From: Drosophila miranda
Lineage: Eukaryota > Arthropoda > Insecta > Diptera > Drosophilidae
Direction of reading: 5' to 3'
Assembly: GCF_003369915.1 (NCBI RefSeq)
Contig: NC_046677.1
Location: 9,672,001 to 9,736,000 of the forward strand
Length of the DNA: 64,000 nucleotides
The position numbers and the translations under genes are program-made. Of this stretch, positions 57,384-64,000 are shown one piece after another (position 1 is the first letter of the stretch; each line of letters begins with the position of its first letter). Under the pieces are notes generated by a model that made no database searches, was not told where the DNA came from, and saw only the letters and a program-made list of their open reading frames with translations.

Positions 57384-57776
57384 CTAAATTTTTCTTACAA
57401 AGAACTTTTTTGACACGCAAAAAACAGAGTAGATCATCCTCTCAACTAATTTCTGGTCGCATTTCCACAAAAGTTTTACAACATTTAAGCCCGGGCTGGG
57501 ATACCAATATTTCCTAGCATTTTTTATGGCCAAAACGCTTGCATACTTGTAGGCCTTATCCCTTTCCAATGCATTGGGCCGCAACAGGATTCTTGGGGGG
57601 ACTTTTACGAGCTTACCAGCGACGTCCACCTGTTCGGCATACACAAATAAGGAGGAAGCAGTTCCGACTACAAATATCGAATATTTTTTGGGTGCGTGGG
57701 AAAACCAATTTCCCCAGGTATAGCAGCCGCACTTACTGCTTCCTATTTTTGGTAATATGACCATTTTATGGCTCAC
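57384..57776 (-). CDS. Orphan 130-codon frame, function unknown
   Basis: An unbroken minus-strand frame with balanced, protein-like composition, including SSKCGCYTWGNWFSHAPKKY, VGTASSLFVYAEQVDVAGKL and RPNALERDKAYKYASVLAIK. It is not built on a simple repeat, unlike most frames in this half of the window. No domain is recognised and no promoter or splice site is evident. It lies just outside the 3' end of Helitron-like copy 4 and may be a captured or decayed gene fragment. Confidence 0.3.
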   Translation of the reverse strand: MSHKMVILPKIGSSKCGCYTWGNWFSHAPKKYSIFVVGTASSLFVYAEQVDVAGKLVKVPPRILLRPNALERDKAYKYASVLAIKNARKYWYPSPGLNVVKLLWKCDQKLVERMIYSVFCVSKKFFVRKI

Positions 57777-57779
57777 GCA

Positions 57780-60480
57780 TGTGGCAAGTGGCGGCAGCGT
57801 CTTGCGGGTTGGGAAGTGCCAAAGCTAAACACGTACTACGTACTGCGGACTACAACTAGGAGGCAGAGCAGATGAAATATGTTTCACACAACGCCGACAC
57901 CTGTTTTTTTTCTTGCCTTTTTTGTTGTTTTTAATGAAACAATCTCGGCAAATATGATATTTTGTATGCAAACATGCAAAATATGTTGAAGAAACCCAAC
58001 GAGAAAGAAAAGCAATGGCAGGCAGGCAGTAGAAAGCGCACTCGTCATAAAAAGAAATACGGTAGGGGCCCCATGCTGAGCCTCCATGGCTCTACCCTCT
58101 CTATCTCTCTCTCTATGGGTATATCATTATGGGGGAGGAGTGAGGGGATGAGGGTTACCTTACATCTTACGTCAACAGATAAATAAACAAATATTTGCGA
58201 TGACAATAAGGCGGGAGCGCCAAGTCGCCCGAATTAACGTGTACCTTGAAGGTGTTCCAGAAAACGGAAAATTAAGGAGATTTATAGAGAAAAATTTCGA
58301 AAGCTCGAAAGCCAGGTGTTCAAACAGCCAAACGCTACTTTTTATTTGTTTATTATGTCCATAATATTAATCGAATCGAAACTAGTTTCTGCAATCTAGT
58401 AGATAAGATCATACTTTATCAAAATTGATGGAAATCTCACTGAAATGGCTACCCAGAACACCCCCAAATGGGCCCCCAAAAAAGCGGCCTTCAATTGAAC
58501 ACTTGGCAAAATATTCGGCATTCCAAACGCATTCCAAAGTCAAGAGATTCCCGCTTTTAATACATCAACGCCTTTTGTCGGCTGCATTTGAAATGAGAGG
58601 CCCAGAGAGAACCCTTTGATATATCCGTGCATATTTTTGTTATATGTTAATGGGATAACGCACCCTCTGAAAGGAATGCCAGGGCTCTCTATCAATTTTT
58701 GAGGATATTGTATATCAATAATTCAATATTTATTTTCACTTTTTGTCACAATTTTCCTGCCGTAACGAGGAAATTTAATCTTTTTCTCCACCTGCTTTGG
58801 CATTCCGCTTTCCACTTCCTTGTGTCGCGACCCCTCCTCAGATATACGCCGAATATATATGTTTTTTTTTTTTCTGTTTCTCCGTTGACGGAAGATCCCG
58901 AAAACGAAAACCCAATTAGTTAAGGGATGACGACATTGATGGCTGAAATTTGACATCACACACAGAGAGGGAGAGAGAGAAAGAGAGAGAGAGAGAGGGA
59001 GAGCGCAGAAGGAAGGAAGGAAGGAATAAAAAGGGACATCGTCGGAGGAGGAGACCAATTGATGATTGCACTCGAAAATGTATTTATACGAATTGGAAAA
59101 TAATATCATACCCACTCCTAGGGTTTCCCCGTAATCAAATCAAAGAAATATTGAAAACTTCTTTTATTTTTTCCCTTGAAATATATATATATTTTTGTTA
59201 GCTATTAGAGTATTATGTGGTTTTTGTTTTTGATTGTCAGCCGCTGCAGGGGGATGCCATAAACGATTACGTTGAGACCAGTTGACAGGACAACAAAGGG
59301 ACTCTAGAAAATCATAAAAGACTAGGATTGTGGGTGGTTTTTCTAGGGGCTGTTGTAGGTCTGCTTATAATGAGGTGCTTGTTAGGTGCTCCCACAGATC
59401 ATATTAAGTTTCATTTTGATTATGTTTTTTTTAAGGGATATGATTACTTTTTTTTGAGAGGCAAACAATAGGCAGGGGCATAGTATTTTATAAGAGATTT
59501 TATAAGTTTTAAAGGGAATTTACCAGGGGGCCAGCATTGTTGTAGGGAGTACTGTGGAGAAACCCCTGGCCCCTAGCTCCTGGCGGTTTACACTTCTATC
59601 ATATGGAACACTTCTCCAATTAAAATACTTTATAAACAACTAGAAAGTATCATTCATTATTCCACTTTCGAAATGTCCACTAGAACTAAAGGACTCTCTT
59701 ACCCCTTCAACCATACATTTCTGTATATATTTCTCTTGTGTGACTATCTGTCGAATATTCTTGTGGCGCCTCCTTCTCCTCGTGCCCTGCTACTAATTAC
59801 AATTTTGTGTGCTGGAATATTTCTCAGGCTTTTCCTTTGGTCATTTGCACACTTTACACGACTGCCCGTCTTGTAGTCCCCATGGACCTACAGCTGGACA
59901 TTTGTCCTGCAGCCATATCATGGGCTCCCAAACTCCTGCCCGAAAGCGCACCTCCCTCTCTGCAGCAACAGAGCTGTCAACAAATTAACTGTGACGCTTA
60001 GGGGGACGGGGGGTCCGTAGAGTGGAGCCTACAGTGAGAGATATCCACAGTGTGAGGGGCTAGAGTGAGAGAGATATCCCCAGAATGTGGGCTTAGAGGG
60101 AGACAGATATTCATAGAGTGGGGCCCTGGGTTGAGCCTTGGTGGGTACGACATGCCTGGCATGTTTTGTTGCCTAGTTTTGGGCGGACCGGGCCATATGT
60201 GTCGTAAACTCCCACCCACACACATGCACCCAAGGGCCCTGGCAGCTGCCTTTTGCCCCACAAATATTGAACAATTAGCTCCGCTCATGCCACACATTTT
60301 CGGGTGATTTAAATTTTTGTCCATCCTCCATTACTCTCCTGGTATCTCTCGAGGCATTTCATAAACTGCGAAGAATTTTGTGCCTTGAAGACTCTTAAAA
60401 TGGGTACAGATTTTGGTTGGAATTCCAAAAGGTTTTGGAAGTGTATGGGGAGAGAAAATCTTTGGAGAAGTACTGAACAA
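57780..60480. other. Non-coding DNA, no supportable gene
   Basis: It contains GA-rich and GGAAGGAAGGAA tracts at 58965-59025 and a 'gccaggtgttcaa' segment at about 58312 that recurs at 62412 with related flanks ('gcaatcta.tagata'). No gene-like frame. Confidence 0.5.
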
Positions 60481-60840
60481 AAAAATTGTTTATTTTTTAA
60501 TTTTTAATTTTTTCTTTTAGAGTTTTTTTATATTTTTTTTTGCCTTATTATTATTATTATTTTTTTCCTTATTATTATTATTTTTTTCTCTTTATAATCT
60601 TTATTTTTTTCTTTCTTATTTATTATTTTTTATTATTTTCTTTTTATTAATTTTGTTTGTATAGTATTTTTTATACAATTTTTTTAATATTATTTTTTTT
60701 TAATATTATTATTTTTGAATATTATTTATTTTAATATTATTTTTTTAATATTTTTAATAATATTATATTTAATATTTAATAGTTTTTTATAATTTTTGTG
60801 TTTTTTTTTTTTATATTAAATTTTTTTTATTAGTTTTTGT
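60481..60840. repeat. T/A-rich low-complexity block
   Basis: Long T runs with TTATTATTATT and TTAATATTATT words. No other structure is seen. Confidence 0.85.
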
Positions 60841-60971
60841 TTTGGAAACTAAAAAATTTCTTCTTTGCGCTCACACTTACACTCCTTCTCTCTGTTTCGA
60901 TCTGTCTCTCCCAGAGTGGCTTAGCGCTTAACCTGCAGTTTTCACGTTCGCCCCGTACTCAAAGAGACCTC

Positions 60972-64000
<3,029 letters not shown>

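Overview
The window looks like nuclear DNA from a fly of the genus Drosophila, most likely the obscura group. Short introns of 58-71 bases, a ZAD-type C2H2 zinc-finger gene, an Ohler Motif 1/Motif 6 core promoter, many CA/GA microsatellites, and DINE-1/ISY-like Helitron derivatives with a GTCC/GTCT tract all point there. The species call is inference; no database could be searched. Only two protein genes can be built with confidence. Most of the 64 kb is intergenic, intronic or transposon-derived.

Layout. 1-11.5 kb: non-coding, microsatellite-rich DNA, perhaps the first intron of a minus-strand gene starting near 11.6 kb (weak). 12.4-14.4 kb: a five-exon plus-strand gene of 590 residues with MSP/ASH-like beta-rich segments, probably an axonemal or sperm protein; its first intron appears to be GC-AG. 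14.9-32.0 kb: a dense block of mobile and duplicated DNA. It holds Helitron-like copies, segmental duplications, a 1985-base insertion with a 4-base target duplication, a 34-base tandem array, a 1.38-kb palindrome with a Tc1 transposase remnant, and a 4.5-kb THAP-encoding element interrupted by a hAT-type element with a perfect 8-base target duplication. 32.1-35.0 kb: two decayed, intron-bearing genes. 35.4-37.3 kb: an intact three-exon ZAD + eight-finger gene with a Motif 1/Motif 6 promoter. 38.35-38.72 kb: a second promoter that is a near copy of the first, followed by a presumed untranslated exon and splice donor. From there to the end lies non-coding DNA, plausibly a long first intron, with one more decayed gene (40.7-41.5 kb), a 130-codon orphan frame (57.4-57.8 kb), several simple and tandem repeats, and another Helitron-like copy.

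The two intact genes sit on either side of the transposon block and show no shared pathway. The three decayed loci and the nested insertions suggest a locus under weak selection or low recombination, such as pericentromeric or neo-sex-chromosome DNA (inference). The most unusual items are the nested hAT/THAP element, the repeated GGGCGCTGCTGGA module at 45.66-46.06 kb, the duplicated promoter, the GC-AG intron and the palindrome.
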